A DNA stretch of 64,000 bases, taken from positions 96,695-160,694 of the forward strand of contig JAAOMT010000304.1 of assembly GCA_016748015.1 (NCBI GenBank). The letters are read 5' to 3'. The position numbers and the translations under genes are program-made. Below the pieces are notes generated by a model. That model made no database searches and was not told the DNA's origin. It saw only the letters and a program-made list of their open reading frames with translations. Numbering within the stretch: position 1 is the first letter of the stretch; each line of letters opens with the position of its first letter. This document shows, piece after piece, positions 1 through 11,690 of the stretch. The stretch comes from Geosiphon pyriformis (lineage: Eukaryota > Glomeromycota > Glomeromycetes > Archaeosporales > Geosiphonaceae).

Positions 1-1622
1 TATCTAAAACTATATTTAAATTTGAATTTGAATTTAAAACCACAAAAACAAATAAAAAAAATTAAAAAGCAGAAACTAAAAACACCAAATTTGTATTATT
101 TAACTTTTACACAATACTAAATACTTAATTAGCCAAGAGTTCTAAAAAATGTTCTAAAGAAACCAAAAAAATATTAATAAACAAACTATTTTATAGAGCA
201 AAAAAAGTTCAATCAAAATATAAGGTACTAAAAAAAAACAAACCAAAACCAAAACCAAAGCAAGCATTATTAAAAACAAAAACCAATAAAACCACTTGAG
301 CTTATAATTTGTTACCAAAAACAGCAGAATATAAAATAAAAAAATTTTGTTAACATATAACTTGGCCAACTAAAGACAATTTACTTCTAAAACAAAATTC
401 TTATATATTCTTAAAAGTAGAAGAATATACGTACTTAGTATATTATAATTCAGAACAAAATGTCTAAAATATTTATATTTTTCACAAAAAACTACATCTA
501 GTTTAATCCAAAAAAGTTTTATATTACTAAAAATTGGTTTTATGTAAAAAACTGATTCAAGATTTTTTTAATTCAAAACCAATTACAGCACAATAAATTC
601 TATTACCAGTCATAAATAATTGATTAATTACATATGTTTTTCTACCAGTTTTTTTTAATAAAGTATTTAAATTATAAGCAGTTATTTTTATAGTCAAAAT
701 AAACAATAGTACTTTAAATTAATTTCTTAATATTTAAATATTGTAATTTTCTATAGCTTTGAGTATATATATTAAATTTTTTCTAAATAAAAATATTTAT
801 CTTAATGTTAATTAATTAACTTAACTTGATTTGGCAAATTTTATTATAGTTTTCTGTTATAATCTAATTAATTATATTCAGTTACTGTGATGACAATTAT
901 TTTTTTAACATATTTATAAATTTTTTTTTGATTATTACAGTCTGATTTGAACAGAATTTTTGTTTTTTAATATTATTATTTATCATAATGTTTTTTTTTT
1001 GGCCAATAATATAGTCTTTTTTATGCTTTTCTCTAATATAAATATAGAAAGCTTTTTTTTTACCAAGCTATTATAAAGTTTATTCTTAAATAGTCAATTT
1101 TTTTATGTTGTTATTTCATAAAAGAATAAAAAAAAAAAAAAAAAAAAAAAAAAAGACAAAAAAATAAATAAAAATAAAATAAAACTTAAAAAAAAAGAAA
1201 TTAGTATTATTAATTATTATAATCAAAAGTAATTAATTTAAATTTTTATTTGTTTAAGACATTTTATGTTAAGAGCATCTGGCTAAAAATGAAGGTAAAA
1301 AAATAAGTAATTGAGTTTAAACATAAAATTCAAAAATTATGGATAAATAATTTTTGGTTTTAAATCTTATTTTTATTTAATATAATATAAATATATAAGT
1401 AAAATAGATCTAATAAATATGAATAAAAAACATATTTTCTATTTGACTATTTTCTTTGTCTGTTTTTTTTTATTGCTAAAACTACTTGTTTTTATACATA
1501 TTTCTAATTTTACAAAATTGCTTTTTAATTATTTGTTATTACTAGCTATTGTTTACTATTTCTGCTATTGTTTTATTTTTTTATACTGTAATTAATTATT
1601 TTATGTTTTTTTTTTTCCAAAT
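1..1622. other. AT-rich sequence without a recognisable gene, with an A27 tract
   Basis: About 1.6 kb of very AT-rich DNA with no convincing coding block on either strand. The only structural mark is an uninterrupted run of 27 A at 1128-1154, followed by A-rich sequence to about 1200. Such a run could be the poly(A) tail of a plus-strand retroposed copy ending near 1127, but I could not identify the body of such an element upstream. The stretch 150-480 has a slightly higher codon-like texture on the plus strand, which I could not assign. Confidence 0.5.
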
Positions 1623-2340
1623 TTAACGAGTGAGGTCCAAACACTGTCTAGTACAATACATCAAACAAGTAATCTAAACTAGATGTAAATTATGTATTTT
1701 CTACACGTAACCAGTTATTTAGACTAGTCAGAATAACACTAGGCACTTATATGTACTGAAACCATGTTACCTATATCTGAAAAGATTAAACAAGATTTAC
1801 AAAACCCAAAACTAACACCAAATATATCAGTAATACCCAACAATCTAATCATACCAGCTAAAAGCACTAAAGGAAGACCAAAAATTGAAACAGGAACAAA
1901 ACCAATATGCAAGATTATGCCACTTTTTTTCATAACAACCCAGTGCTTAGCATGTACCAGCCAAACATTATTATGAAATGCAAGACAAAACTCATACACA
2001 AAAGCCACAATATTTTGAGCTGCAATCTTAGAGTCTTTAAAAACAACAACAGATTCATGATACTACTCCTTGAAAACAAAGCCCTTACACAGAGCTGCAC
2101 CAATAACAACATTGGAGACACAAATAGAAAACAACCACGAGATACATGAAAAAAAGTAAGATAAATCCAAGTGTGTTTTCCAAGCAAATGCATAAACTTT
2201 CACCAACTAAGCATAACTAGCAACATCAAATAGACAAGAAAACACATGGTTCGAGATCTCAACATCACTGCAGAATAGACAAATTATACTGGAATAACTC
2301 TTATTATAGAGACACTTATGTACAGCAACTGAAAGACAAT
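1623..2340 (-). mobile_element. LINE0: 5'-truncated non-LTR retrotransposon, 3' end only
   Basis: Read on the minus strand, two overlapping frames (1930-2193 and 1739-2008) give the C-terminal part of an RNase-H-type LINE polyprotein. It includes a Cys-rich block (ICLFC...HVFSC) and the tail FGVSFGFCKSCLIFS...VSVHIS, which I recognise from Rhizophagus LINE proteins. The 3' UTR after the stop (about 1740 down to 1623) matches that of the LINE at 8976-11690, including GTCCAAACACT at 1635-1645. The copy is less decayed than LINE1 beside it. Everything upstream of the C-terminal domain is missing, the usual result of incomplete reverse transcription. Confidence 0.8.
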
Positions 2341-2730
2341 GATGCAATGCTTTTATAAAATATGTTTAAAAGCATTTTATGTTATGGCTAATTATTTTGT
2401 GCTATTTTACATTATTGTGTTATTTTGTATTATCTTAAGTTATAATATATTATTCTGTATTATTTTGTATTATTATGTTTTTTTATGTTATTATATTTTT
2501 TTAATATCTTTTGAATTTGTTTTTTTTTATTTAAGTAATAACAATTTATTCTGATTAAAAAAAATGCTGTATAAATTGCTAAGATTAATAAAAACAAAGA
2601 ATTATAAAATACAAGAAATAGTAATAAGATACTGTTTTACATACTGCTAATAGGAACTAATGCTTATAATATTTAAAATTTTATTAAGTTAGTAGATAAA
2701 AAAACATGTATTATTAATTATTATCTAGTT
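2341..2730. repeat. Low-complexity T-rich stretch
   Basis: Degenerate repetition of units like TATTTTGTATTAT (clearest at 2385-2500). An open frame of 71 codons here encodes only Phe/Ile/Tyr/Leu and is an effect of composition. No gene is seen. Confidence 0.5.
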
Positions 2731-3789
2731 AAATACATTCAGGCCAGATGTACAGTTATTTGTTTTGATTTTGCTTAATCATTGAATGCTGTTATGAAAA
2801 TTATGTTAGTATTAAAAGGTGCTAATCTATATTGATCTTGTTTAAGCTCTGCTAAGTATGTAAAGTATGGGTATTTGGATTATATATTATTGGACTGTAT
2901 TATAGAAAATGGTTTTTTTGGTAGCTTATTTTATAAGTATTGTCAAAGGCAAATAAAAACAGACTGGCCATTATCTATGCTAAATGTTTGGCATTTGTCA
3001 CTTATTCTGTTTTTTTTTAGTAATGTTTTTTGAACTAAAATTATTGATAAATCCATTTTTTTTCTGTTTTTTGTGCAAAATAGTTCAATAAATTTTGGCT
3101 ATTTTTTGAAGATAAATTTTTTTTTGTTTATGTCAAAAAAATTGAACAATAAATTTACTATTCTTGAACACAGTTTTATTAGCCTCATAGAGCAGATTGG
3201 TAGACTAGTTAAAAGATTAGATGCATTTAAACTAATAGTTTTTTAGTCTAATCTTAAATGTCAGCTATTGGTAACTTTTTTATTACAGAATTATAAAGCA
3301 AATATAGTAATAAATAAGAGTTTGGGTATATTTACTAGTAGTAAGATTGTTGTAAAAGTGACATTTTGGGATTTGTTAGTGGTAGCTAGTTAAAAAACAG
3401 TATGAAAAGTTTTTTGAATAAAATTTTAGGCTTTTTGGCCAAAATAAACAATGTTAGTCTAAGTTTGGGATTTTATTTATTTTAATAACCAGTTTTTTTT
3501 AGAAAATTGCTATGTGTAATATTAAGAAATAAACAATTTTACTAAACAAAAAAATGTTATTTATTGGTACAAAGATAAAAACAATTTTATATTTATTATC
3601 ATAAAAACAAAATTAAGAGATAAGATTTGTTTTTGAATAATAAATAAATTCAATAAAATTTAAGTATTTATCTCGAATGTCAACACCAATTATTTGAGTT
3701 TTGATGTTATTGTGATAATTAACAATAATATTATTAGACATATATAAAAGTTTTAAAAATAGCTGGTCAGTTTTTATTAATATAACTAC

Positions 3790-4250
3790 TGTTTAAAAAT
3801 TATCTTTTGGTTTCAATTTTAGATTTGTATACTGGTATTACTTTGAAAAAAAAACTAGCTCAGTTCAATAATGTTAATTTAATAGTAGTTAATATTATAA
3901 ATAATAGTATATTTGTAGTCTTCAGAAGTAATTTTGGTTACAGTACAAGTTTTAGGAAAATTTTGAATTTGGATTTGTCTAACTTTTTTAGTGGTTTTTT
4001 ATTACACAAACCTTTTACATAGTTTAATTCTAAGAGAGTGAAAAAATGTATAGACTTTGTTTTAATTAATAATAATCTTTGAAGTTTGAGTTTTAATTAA
4101 CAAATTTATTGTTTAGTTGAATTTTTTAATACTAATCACTTGGTTGTTTTAGTAGATATTAGTCTAAGAAGTTTTTTTAGTTCTCAACTCAATTTAATGT
4201 ATAAACAAACTGCCAAAAATAGGTAAAAATTCAAGATTAGTAACATCAAT
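3790..4250 (+). pseudogene. LINE1 endonuclease domain (decayed)
   Basis: The open frame 3807-4022 and its continuation show the C-terminal half of an APE-like endonuclease. A block of hydrophobic strand residues (LIVVNIINNSIFVVF) is followed by FRSNFGYSTS, in the place where the family has a GDFNE-like catalytic motif, then by SKRVKKCIDFVLINNNL and, at about 4125-4145, TNHLVVLVDI. The Asp and Glu of the GDFNE motif are replaced, so the enzyme would be dead. Assignment rests on recalled LINE family patterns and on position directly upstream of RT. Confidence 0.6.
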
Positions 4251-5159
4251 AAAGAAGTTTGAAAAAGATTTAAAAATATATTGTTGACTGTTGTTAACAA
4301 CTTTAATAAGTACAAGAAAAGACATAATATTAATAAGATATAGCAACTGCTTTATTGGGTAGTTTGTTCTACTGTTAATACTATTCTTTTAAAAACATGA
4401 TACTGAAATGATAAAATAGTCAAATGTGCTGTATTTTCTAAGTTTTACAAACTAGAATTACTAATATTGAAAATTTTAAAGACATACAGATCAAAAAATT
4501 CAAGATACTTTGGATTTTGTCTGACAAGTGAATTTGTTTGAATTCTAATCAGACAACAGAATTCTGAAATTTTTTTAATAATGATGATGATAAGATAATA
4601 ATTAAATAACTGTTGACTTATTTTAAGAGAACTTATAGATTTAATAAGATGTCAAAAGCTAATGTTACTGAGAATACTTGTATTAGAACTGTTATTGTCA
4701 AATATATGAAAGCTTTTGCAGATAATAAAGATAAAATAATAAGAAGTGTATTAAAAATTTTTTTTAAAAAGATTACATTAAATTATTTGGTTAACAATAA
4801 TAAATTGACTTTGGAATCTAATATAATCAAGTGTAAAGTTAATTTAATAATAAAAAATTAAACTAAGAAACACATAATTAAATCTAATATTTTTTTTTAT
4901 TAACAGAAACAATTCATATCTCTTGGTTATATTGTAAATAGTGCATTTTTTAATGTAATGTTTCATATTAATTTTGATAAATTTTTGTTAGTAGTTAGAA
5001 ATTTTTTTGATGGCAAAGCTGCTAGACTGTTTAGTATTTCAATAAGTTATAAAAGCATTGTAACAAGTTTGTTCTAAAATGTTTTTTGTGTCTGTTTATT
5101 TATGTTTAATAGTTGAATTAGTTTTTAATGTCTGAAAAGAGATTTAAATGTCTATAATT

Positions 5160-6050
5160 TTAAAATCTTATAAATAAAATAGTGTTTTAATAAATACTAG
5201 GCCTATTGCTTTTATTAAAACAGTGAGAAAAATTTTTTCAAAAATTCTGTTTAATCACATCTCTAAAACTTATAGCAAATACAATGTTTTGTATAAAAAC
5301 AACTTTTTGGTTATAAAAAACATTTTGATTTAGTTTTTCAATTTTGCTAATGAGTTTGTAATTAAAAATACTTAAAAAAAAGATAAAAAAATTTGGTTAA
5401 TGCTTTAAGATATGTACAAAGCATATAATTTAATAGGCTAATCATATTTGAAGAATAGTTTAATATAGATTAAAATATGTAATAAGTTTATTAGATTCTT
5501 TAGTTATATTTATAATAGTCATATAAACAAAATTATAATGAACTTTGGTTTATTTAGAGATTACAAAATTCATGACAGATTAAATCAAAGTAAAGTTTTT
5601 TCATTTTTTTTTTGAAGAATCTTTTAGAATTTTTTTTTATGTAAGATAAAAAAGCAAAAGTCTATATTTAGATATTATATTAATTTTAAATTTATTATTA
5701 AGACTAATAAGATTGAATTAAATGCAGGTTTGACTTTCTATCTGACTATTAGTACTTTTATAAATAATACAATTTAAATCAATAATTGTTGTATAATAAC
5801 ACAAAATATTTTAAATATTATTAGTAAATTTTTTGATATTATGAATATTTTAATAAATACAGATAAGACAATAGTTTAATTAATCCAAAAGCCAATAATA
5901 TTTTTTTAAACATAAGTAAATTACCTATTTTGATTGCTAAGAAAGATAAAGCTCATTAATACTTAGGTATTTTTTTGTTAACTAAGAATATTTCTGAATT
6001 AAGTTTAAAAAAAGCTAATTCAAATATAAAATTTTTTTTATTTATAGTCT
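5160..6050 (+). pseudogene. LINE1 reverse transcriptase (decayed)
   Basis: Diagnostic LINE RT motifs appear in order. There is NTRPIAFIKTVRKIFSKIL at about 5193-5250, then DMYKAYN (motif A) at about 5410-5430, then the motif B region at about 5565-5640 with DRLNQSKVFS, where relatives have a DG.DQGEV.SPLL pattern. The catalytic box falls at about 5756-5775 and reads TFINNTI, where LINE2 has AFMDDTI, so both catalytic Asp are Asn. Gly-to-Asp/Arg and Asp-to-Asn changes and several stops fit G:C to A:T decay. Confidence 0.75.
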
Positions 6051-6889
6051 TGTAAAAAACTATTTTAAACAAACAGTTTTTCTATTTGGTTTTAGCTATT
6101 TTGCAGTCTATTGTTGGATACAAAACCCAGTTTAGCTTTATTAATAAAAGTGTATATGAAAGATAAAATTGTTTAATTAGAAAAAAGTTAAAATCTAAAA
6201 CCAGTTTACTTAAAAATTTCCTTAATAAAACTATAAATTACTCATTTTTGTACAATTTTAAGTCTTTAAATCAGGTGCAGACAGAAAAAAAGATAACATT
6301 AGTTATGAATTTTGTTAACAATAATAATAATTTTGACCAGTTTTTTAAGCATAGATTGCTAAATTTGCAAATTTTGGATTGAATCTCTCAAAATTTTTTT
6401 TAGTTTTTTGTCAAGTTGAAAGTCAATTTAATAAAAAATTTTCTGGCTGGCATTACCAAAATATTTTTAAACAATGATTTGTCTTTGGCCAATAGCTTAT
6501 TTAGTGCTTTTTATCTCAAAAATATCATTTTTGTTATAAATATTTTAGATCAGATAAAATATTTTTGGGTTTATAAATCTTTAAAGTATTTTGGCATTTT
6601 TTTTTGCAGACCAGTTTTTAAATAGTTATAAAAAATGCTTTGCTTAAAAAGATTTTTGTTAATAAAAATATTTGGATCTCAAGAGTTCAATTTCTTTTTG
6701 GTTTATATAAGTTTTAGAATTTATTAGAGATAATAATCTGGTTTATAGTTTTTTTCTACTTCTGAGAATTTTTTTAAGAATAATTGTAACTAATATATAT
6801 AGCTTTGGAGTTATTTGTTCCTGTTTGAAAAATATAGCTTTGTTTAAAATCTTTATTTACACTAATAGTTTTGTAAAAAACTTTGGTTT

Positions 6890-7270
6890 TTTCTAATATT
6901 ATTAGTAATATAGCTGTTTACTTTTCTGATTTAGGTCTGTCTATAGGAATAAAAATTCATAGATTGTTATCTTTGACTCTGATTGAAATGCAAGCTATTG
7001 TTCTGGCTTTTGAATATGTTTTGGCTTTTTCCAAAATTATAATCTTTTCTAACAGTTAGGTTTTTTTAAATACATATTAAGCTAAATTAAAATTGATAAC
7101 TCTTAATTTTTACAATAAGTGCTGAATTAAATGTTACCAAGTCAGCAACTTAGTTAAAAATAAAAGTATTTTGGTAATATAAGTTAAAGTAAAGAGTCAT
7201 TCTAATGTGTTAGACAATAAGCATATTAATAGATTAAAAAATTGGGCTATATTTTTGAAACTTGTTCTTC
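6890..7270 (+). pseudogene. LINE1 RNase H domain (decayed)
   Basis: The block around 6950-7045 reads SIGIKIHRLLSLTLIEMQAI followed by VLAFEYVL, matching the minus-strand LINE2 RNase H (IKLQAIAFALEYM). The glutamate of the second catalytic motif is kept here (IEMQAI). The later Asp motif reads SNS instead of TDS, and further stops occur. Downstream, 7190-7250 keeps the VKSHS.NVLDNKHIN-like end of the domain. Confidence 0.65.
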
Positions 7271-8065
7271 CAGTTAATATTAAAGAAAAAGTTTTGGTAA
7301 CTGATAATAAAGTGGTATCTGACAATACTCATTACTTTATAAGAGCTGTAAATAATGCTATAAAGTAATTTTAATAGAAGACTAGATTGTGTCTTAATAT
7401 TATAAATCTATTCTTTGTTGATAACTTTAATTAGAAATATATAATCTTAGTTTGGCATTCTAATTCTTATATAATTGTCAGATACATGAATAAAGCCACT
7501 TTTGGTTTATATACATACTTATTCAAGACTTTGCATAAAAAGTTGTTAGTAGTAGTTAGAAAATACTTGTACAATTATAACTATTTAAGTGTATTATATA
7601 TATATAATAATGAAATAAAGTTTTTAGATTATAGTTTTACTTACAGTTTAGATTTTTTTATTTATTAAAATTTGTTAAATAAATATTGCTCTTTGTAAAA
7701 GTTTTTAATTAATGCAAATTTGGTTTTATCTATAATTTTTTAATTATTAGTTGAGTATGCTTTAGATATTAACAAATACATAATTTTGTGCAAAAAGTTC
7801 ATTTTAAAAGATTGGTTGTTAGAAACTAAAACTTATTTTAAAAATGCTAAATTACCATATTTAGATTGGTTGAGTTTGTTTGAAGCTTGGTTATTAACTA
7901 TAAAAATAAAAATAAAATTTTAATTTAAAGCTTTGAGTTAATATAAATTATAAAAAGTTGTTAATTAAAGATGGCTCTGTATTTAATATTGTTTATGGTT
8001 TTTTTGCTGAAATTTTAAGTAGAATTATTTGTTTATTAGGTATTGAAAAAAATTTAGCTATTAAT

Positions 8066-8867
8066 TTTGGTTTGAAAATTAGTTATTTATTTTTTATTAA
8101 TACAGTTAAAAAAGTTTTAGTTAACATAATTACATAGTATTGTTTTAATTAGCTGAATAACTAGTTATATATAATAAACAATTAAATTATATTTAATTAA
8201 AATTTTAAATAGTTGTATTATATTAGATAATAATTAAATTTTACATATAATATTAATAAAATAAAAATAAAAATAGTATTATATAATAATAAAAATAATA
8301 AAAAATAATTTTATTTTAATATGTAAATTAAATTAATAAAAATTTTATATGTAATATTAGTTTTATAAATATTTTAATTGTTATTTTTTTTAAAAAGTAA
8401 CAAAAATTTTAAAGTAAAAAAATAGTTTATATTATTAATAAAAATAATATTTTAATNNNNNNNNNNNNNNNNNNNNTTTGGTTTGAAAATTAGTTATTTA
8501 TTTTTTATTAATACAGTTAAAAAAGTTTTAGTTAACATAATTACATAGTATTGTTTTAATTAGCTGAATAACTAGTTATATATAATAAACAATTAAATTA
8601 TATTTAATTAAAATTTTAAATAGTTGTATTATATTAGATAATAATTAAATTTTACATATAATATTAATAAAATAAAAATAAAAATAGTATTATATAATAA
8701 TAAAAATAATAAAAAATAATTTTATTTTAATATGTAAATTAAATTAATAAAAATTTTATATGTAATATTAGTTTTATAAATATTTTAATTGTTATTTTTT
8801 TTAAAAAGTAACAAAAATTTTAAAGTAAAAAAATAGTTTATATTATTAATAAAAATAATATTTTAAT
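8066..8867. other. Scaffold gap (20 N, 8457-8476) flanked by an exact 391-bp duplication
   Basis: Bases 8066-8456 directly before the 20-N gap and 8477-8867 directly after it are the same sequence, offset by 411. The repeat covers the end of LINE1, its 3' UTR and flanking AT-rich DNA. This is what two contigs with unmerged overlapping ends look like when joined with a token gap. The real locus is most likely 411 bp shorter, without a gap. Confidence 0.9.
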
Positions 8868-8975
8868 ATAATTTTATATCTTATATTAGTGTTTTTAAAA
8901 TTTAAAATTAAATATTAATTGTATTTTTTAATAAATATTTATTAATATATATATATTTTTTTTATTAGAAGTTTT
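8868..8975. other. AT-rich spacer between two LINE 3' ends
   Basis: About 110 bp of AT-rich sequence between the second duplicate and the 3' end of LINE2. It includes a short TA run near 8945-8960. Nothing else is visible. Confidence 0.5.
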
Positions 8976-9243
8976 ATGAGTACAGTCCAAACACTACCTA
9001 AATATATAGAATCAAAACAAAATCTAAATTAAGCATGGCTCATGCTTTTTTTATACGTGATCAGCCATTCAGGCCAATCAAAACAGCACTATACACCTAG
9101 ATTACTTACCACAGAAATATTACTCAAAAAACCAAAATCCAATTTGGCCAGACATGAATGCAACCCAAAGCACACATAAATACCTAGCCTGAAGCCAAAA
9201 TCCTGAATTATTTCAGCAAACCACAAGAAAGACAAACCAAACA

Positions 9244-9747
9244 CTAAAAAAAAAAAGAACTGTCATGTGGCAGGAGGTTATGCTTTTCATAATAGAACTT
9301 TAACTTAGTCACAGACAGCCAAATGGCAGATCTGTAACTCTTAGCAAAACAATGAACAAAATTAACAACCAATACACCACTACCAGAATCAGCACTTAAA
9401 CAGTCTATCATGTCAACTATCCAACTTTTCAACACAAAACTCTTAGCTAACACCATGAACAAGTTAATAAAAAAAGCAGTTTCATTCAGCAAACTAGTAA
9501 CTGCATTCCCATTGGCAAAAGTGCCCAGCAATATACCCCATTCCAGAATAGCATCAAACAATAAGGTTTCCCAAACATTGATATTATGAGTACAAGAAAA
9601 CATGTGATTAAAGTTCTTTACCAAACCACACTGAATACAAGCAATACTTGAATATCTCAGATTATACATCTTTTTTTTTTGGCCACTAGCAAGCAATGGT
9701 AGAGTATTTTCATGAAGTATGACCAAAGCATCACCAATGTAGTACAA
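9244..9747 (-). pseudogene. LINE2 C-terminal Cys/His domain
   Basis: Continues the RNase H reading after a frameshift near 9671-9680. It begins MYNLRYSSIACIQCGLVKNF and has the pattern C-x2-C...H-x4-C (CIQC, HMFSC), typical of the zinc-binding tail of RNase-H-bearing fungal LINEs. The rest is a helical region (about 110 residues) of unknown role found in the same place in LINE0. The relation of the two copies supports a common family. Confidence 0.65.
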
Positions 9748-10487
9748 ATGTAGGCAAATCTGATCTTGTTATCAGGATGCCAAACACAAAAAGTTTTGGC
9801 CTTATTAAAATAACCACAGAGATCTGCACTAATAACATTACCAACACATCTGGTCTCCCAACCAACAGAATAAACAGCATTGAATAATATTTTGGCAATA
9901 TAATGAGCATTCCTAGAGATAAGTCTGCCTTCAACATTGAAAAAACGATAAAACACTACAAAAGGCAAGAAGGATCTAAAGGTAACAGTAGCATTAGCAT
10001 AGAAATTGGCATATTTGTTTCCAACAACACCAGAATAATCCTTAACCTTATTCCAAGTAATTGACAAACCCTTTTTGGAAATAACTTGGTGAATATGTTT
10101 TTTTTCGATCCAGCATTTGTTATGAAAGTCAGGACCAGACACATCATTAATGGAGTTGCACATGTCTAGTAAAGCTTGATTGTTTGTAAACAAGTCAACA
10201 GATTGAGAAGTGGACATATACTCTAAAGCAAAAGCAATAGCCTGCAGCTTAATCAGAGTTGATAATAGCAATCCATCCACTTTAATCTTGATGCTAGTGT
10301 TCATATCTGAAAAGTAGGTGGCGGCATTACCACAAGCACCCAACAAACCCAAATTTTTGATAGAATCATCTGTGTAGACAATTATAAAACCCAACCCAGA
10401 ATTCAACAAACACTCATCAATATAACCAAAGTTACAAGAAGAAACAGCGAGAATAGAATGAGAAGACAATAGCACACCATTTAACAA
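9657..10487 (-). pseudogene. LINE2 RNase H domain with lost catalytic residues
   Basis: The longest open piece of LINE2 (276 codons). The RNase H fold runs from VYTDDS (first catalytic Asp kept, about residue 37) through STLIKLQAIAFALEYM and DLFTNNQALLDMC to WNKVKDYSGVVGNKYAN. Against the family pattern (E in StkaEl, D in TDSQ, H in the KVKAHSG-like loop, D in NeyAD), four positions are changed: E to K, D to N, H to Y and D to N. Each is a single transition from G:C to A:T. The frame ends just after the domain at an A-run and continues in another frame. Confidence 0.8.
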
Positions 10488-10577
10488 ACCACTCTCATTG
10501 ATAAATTTGACTATGGAAACAAACCAAACAAGAACTGGGCCTCTAGGATACAGCTTTTTTCATTTGCAAAAAGTGTT

Positions 10578-11675
10578 CTATGTAAAACATGTGCTGCAGC
10601 AGTCTAAAAACTGGTCTGTAAACACAACACCATATTTTTTAAGAGACTTCATCATGTTCAAATAAGACTCAAAACTGAACACATCTAAGACTGCAATACT
10701 ATTCCTGGCCCAAAAAACATCAGACAAATCACCACTTAAAGATAAATTGCACAATTTAAGAACATGTATTGTGCCAGCCAAAAAACAATTTGTAAAATCA
10801 ATTAGCAATTTAATTAGAACTCAAAGAGGATGCTGGAGCATCCAGCTAGTGGCCTGCAACTCTATGGTTCTGTGTTCAAATAACTCACTAAGGATTCTAT
10901 CAGCATTAGCAAAACTAACCAAGCCAGCCAATAAATTCTCAGCCAGTACTTGTTTAAAAGTTTTTAAACCATATAGCTCTGAATAATGCAAAGCCTTATT
11001 TGAAAAATCCTTGGGCAGATTGGTCTTGAGCTTCAATTTCTTTCTTAATATTTTGTCCCACTTCTTACATACACCCTTTAAAACACAACTAAACTGCAAT
11101 CTATAACCAATTATGGGCTACAAAACAGCAAAAACCAAATACAAAAACTGTTTTTCAGTAATAGCCTTCCTCAAAACCATATTCAAAAAGAATCTGATAT
11201 CAGAATAAGCTTTGGCCAAACTCGGCTTTAACAGGCCATTCATAGAAAAAAAAATCTCTAAGTACTGATAAGACTTACACCTTTTGGCTATAGAGATATT
11301 AGAGCCACTAATAGACAGTGGAATTTTTCTGGCTTCTTGATTAATAAAAATGGTAACTATTTTGTCCATATTAATAGAAATGTTATTGACCAAAAAAAAT
11401 TCACTTACAATGTTTAAAATACATTGTGTGGCTGCTAAGCAATTTTTAATTCAAATAGTATCATCCATAAATGCACCAGCTGCAAAAAAAAAAGTTCTGT
11501 CACCCTTAAAGTCAACTTTACTGGTCCTTGTGAAAAATTTTAAACTTAATTTGTAACCATACAATTGCTTATTTCTTTTAACTTTACAAAGCAAAAAATT
11601 ATAAAAGATTCTCCACAGCAATAGCAAAAAGACTTCTTTTTGATTATATTTTACAAAAACTAATAAATATGCCAA
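10578..11675 (-). pseudogene. LINE2 reverse transcriptase, motif B to thumb
   Basis: The N-terminal piece (11675-11451) has the motif B end EVFLLLLWRIFYNFLL and closes with the catalytic box AAGAFMDDTI, both Asp kept. The next piece (11393-11118) carries INMDKIVTIFIN, then YQYLEIFF in the place of the YLGI motif, then the kQFLYLVFAVL strand. The next (11099-10821) has the thumb signature WDKILRKKLKLKTNLP, LYGLKTFKQVLAENLLAGLV and FEHRTIELQ. The last (10808-10578) holds the connection to RNase H. RT would place first-strand cDNA at a nicked target in the nucleus. Here it lacks its N-terminal palm and has stops, so it is not functional. Confidence 0.8.
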
Positions 11676-11690
11676 TTAAAAAATAAATAA

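Larger units (their letters stand above)
2731..8255 (+). mobile_element. LINE1: near full-length, heavily decayed LINE (APE endonuclease - RT - RNase H)
   Basis: A plus-strand non-LTR element about 5.5 kb long, reconstructed from conserved blocks in order: an ORF1-like 5' part (about 2.73-3.5 kb), apurinic-type endonuclease (about 3.7-4.25 kb), reverse transcriptase (about 5.16-6.1 kb), RT thumb (about 6.4-6.65 kb, matching 10578-10808 of LINE2), RNase H (about 6.9-7.26 kb) and a C-terminal Cys region. The 3' UTR ends near 8255 and matches the 3' UTR of LINE2 and LINE0. Dozens of in-frame stops break it, most explained by Gln or Trp codons hit by C-to-T or G-to-A. Its start is approximate. 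No terminal duplication was found. It lies tail to tail with LINE2. Confidence 0.8.
8976..11690 (-). mobile_element. LINE2: 5'-truncated LINE, relatively young copy
   Basis: Minus-strand non-LTR element that keeps the second half of RT, the thumb, RNase H, the C-terminal Cys domain and the 3' UTR with GTCCAAACACTACCT near 8988. It stops abruptly near 11690. Base composition jumps there from moderate to extremely AT-rich, which marks a 5'-truncated insertion into older DNA. Frames 11675-11451, 11393-11118, 11099-10821, 10808-10578, 10487-9657 and 9747-9244 are consecutive pieces of one protein. Breaks are mostly single stops, plus one frameshift at an A-run near 9671-9680. Confidence 0.85.

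Noticed and set aside
154-369. Minus-strand 71-codon hydrophobic frame as a membrane protein.
   Set aside because: Consists of Phe/Leu/Ile/Val from A-rich sequence read backwards; no start context, no homologous pattern.
1764-2149. Plus-strand open frames of 70-80 codons.
   Set aside because: The opposite strand encodes the recognised LINE C-terminus and its 3' UTR.
8066-8867. A real tandem duplication around the gap.
   Set aside because: The copies are identical and abut a token 20-N gap, whereas all true repeats in the window have diverged; assembly overlap is simpler.
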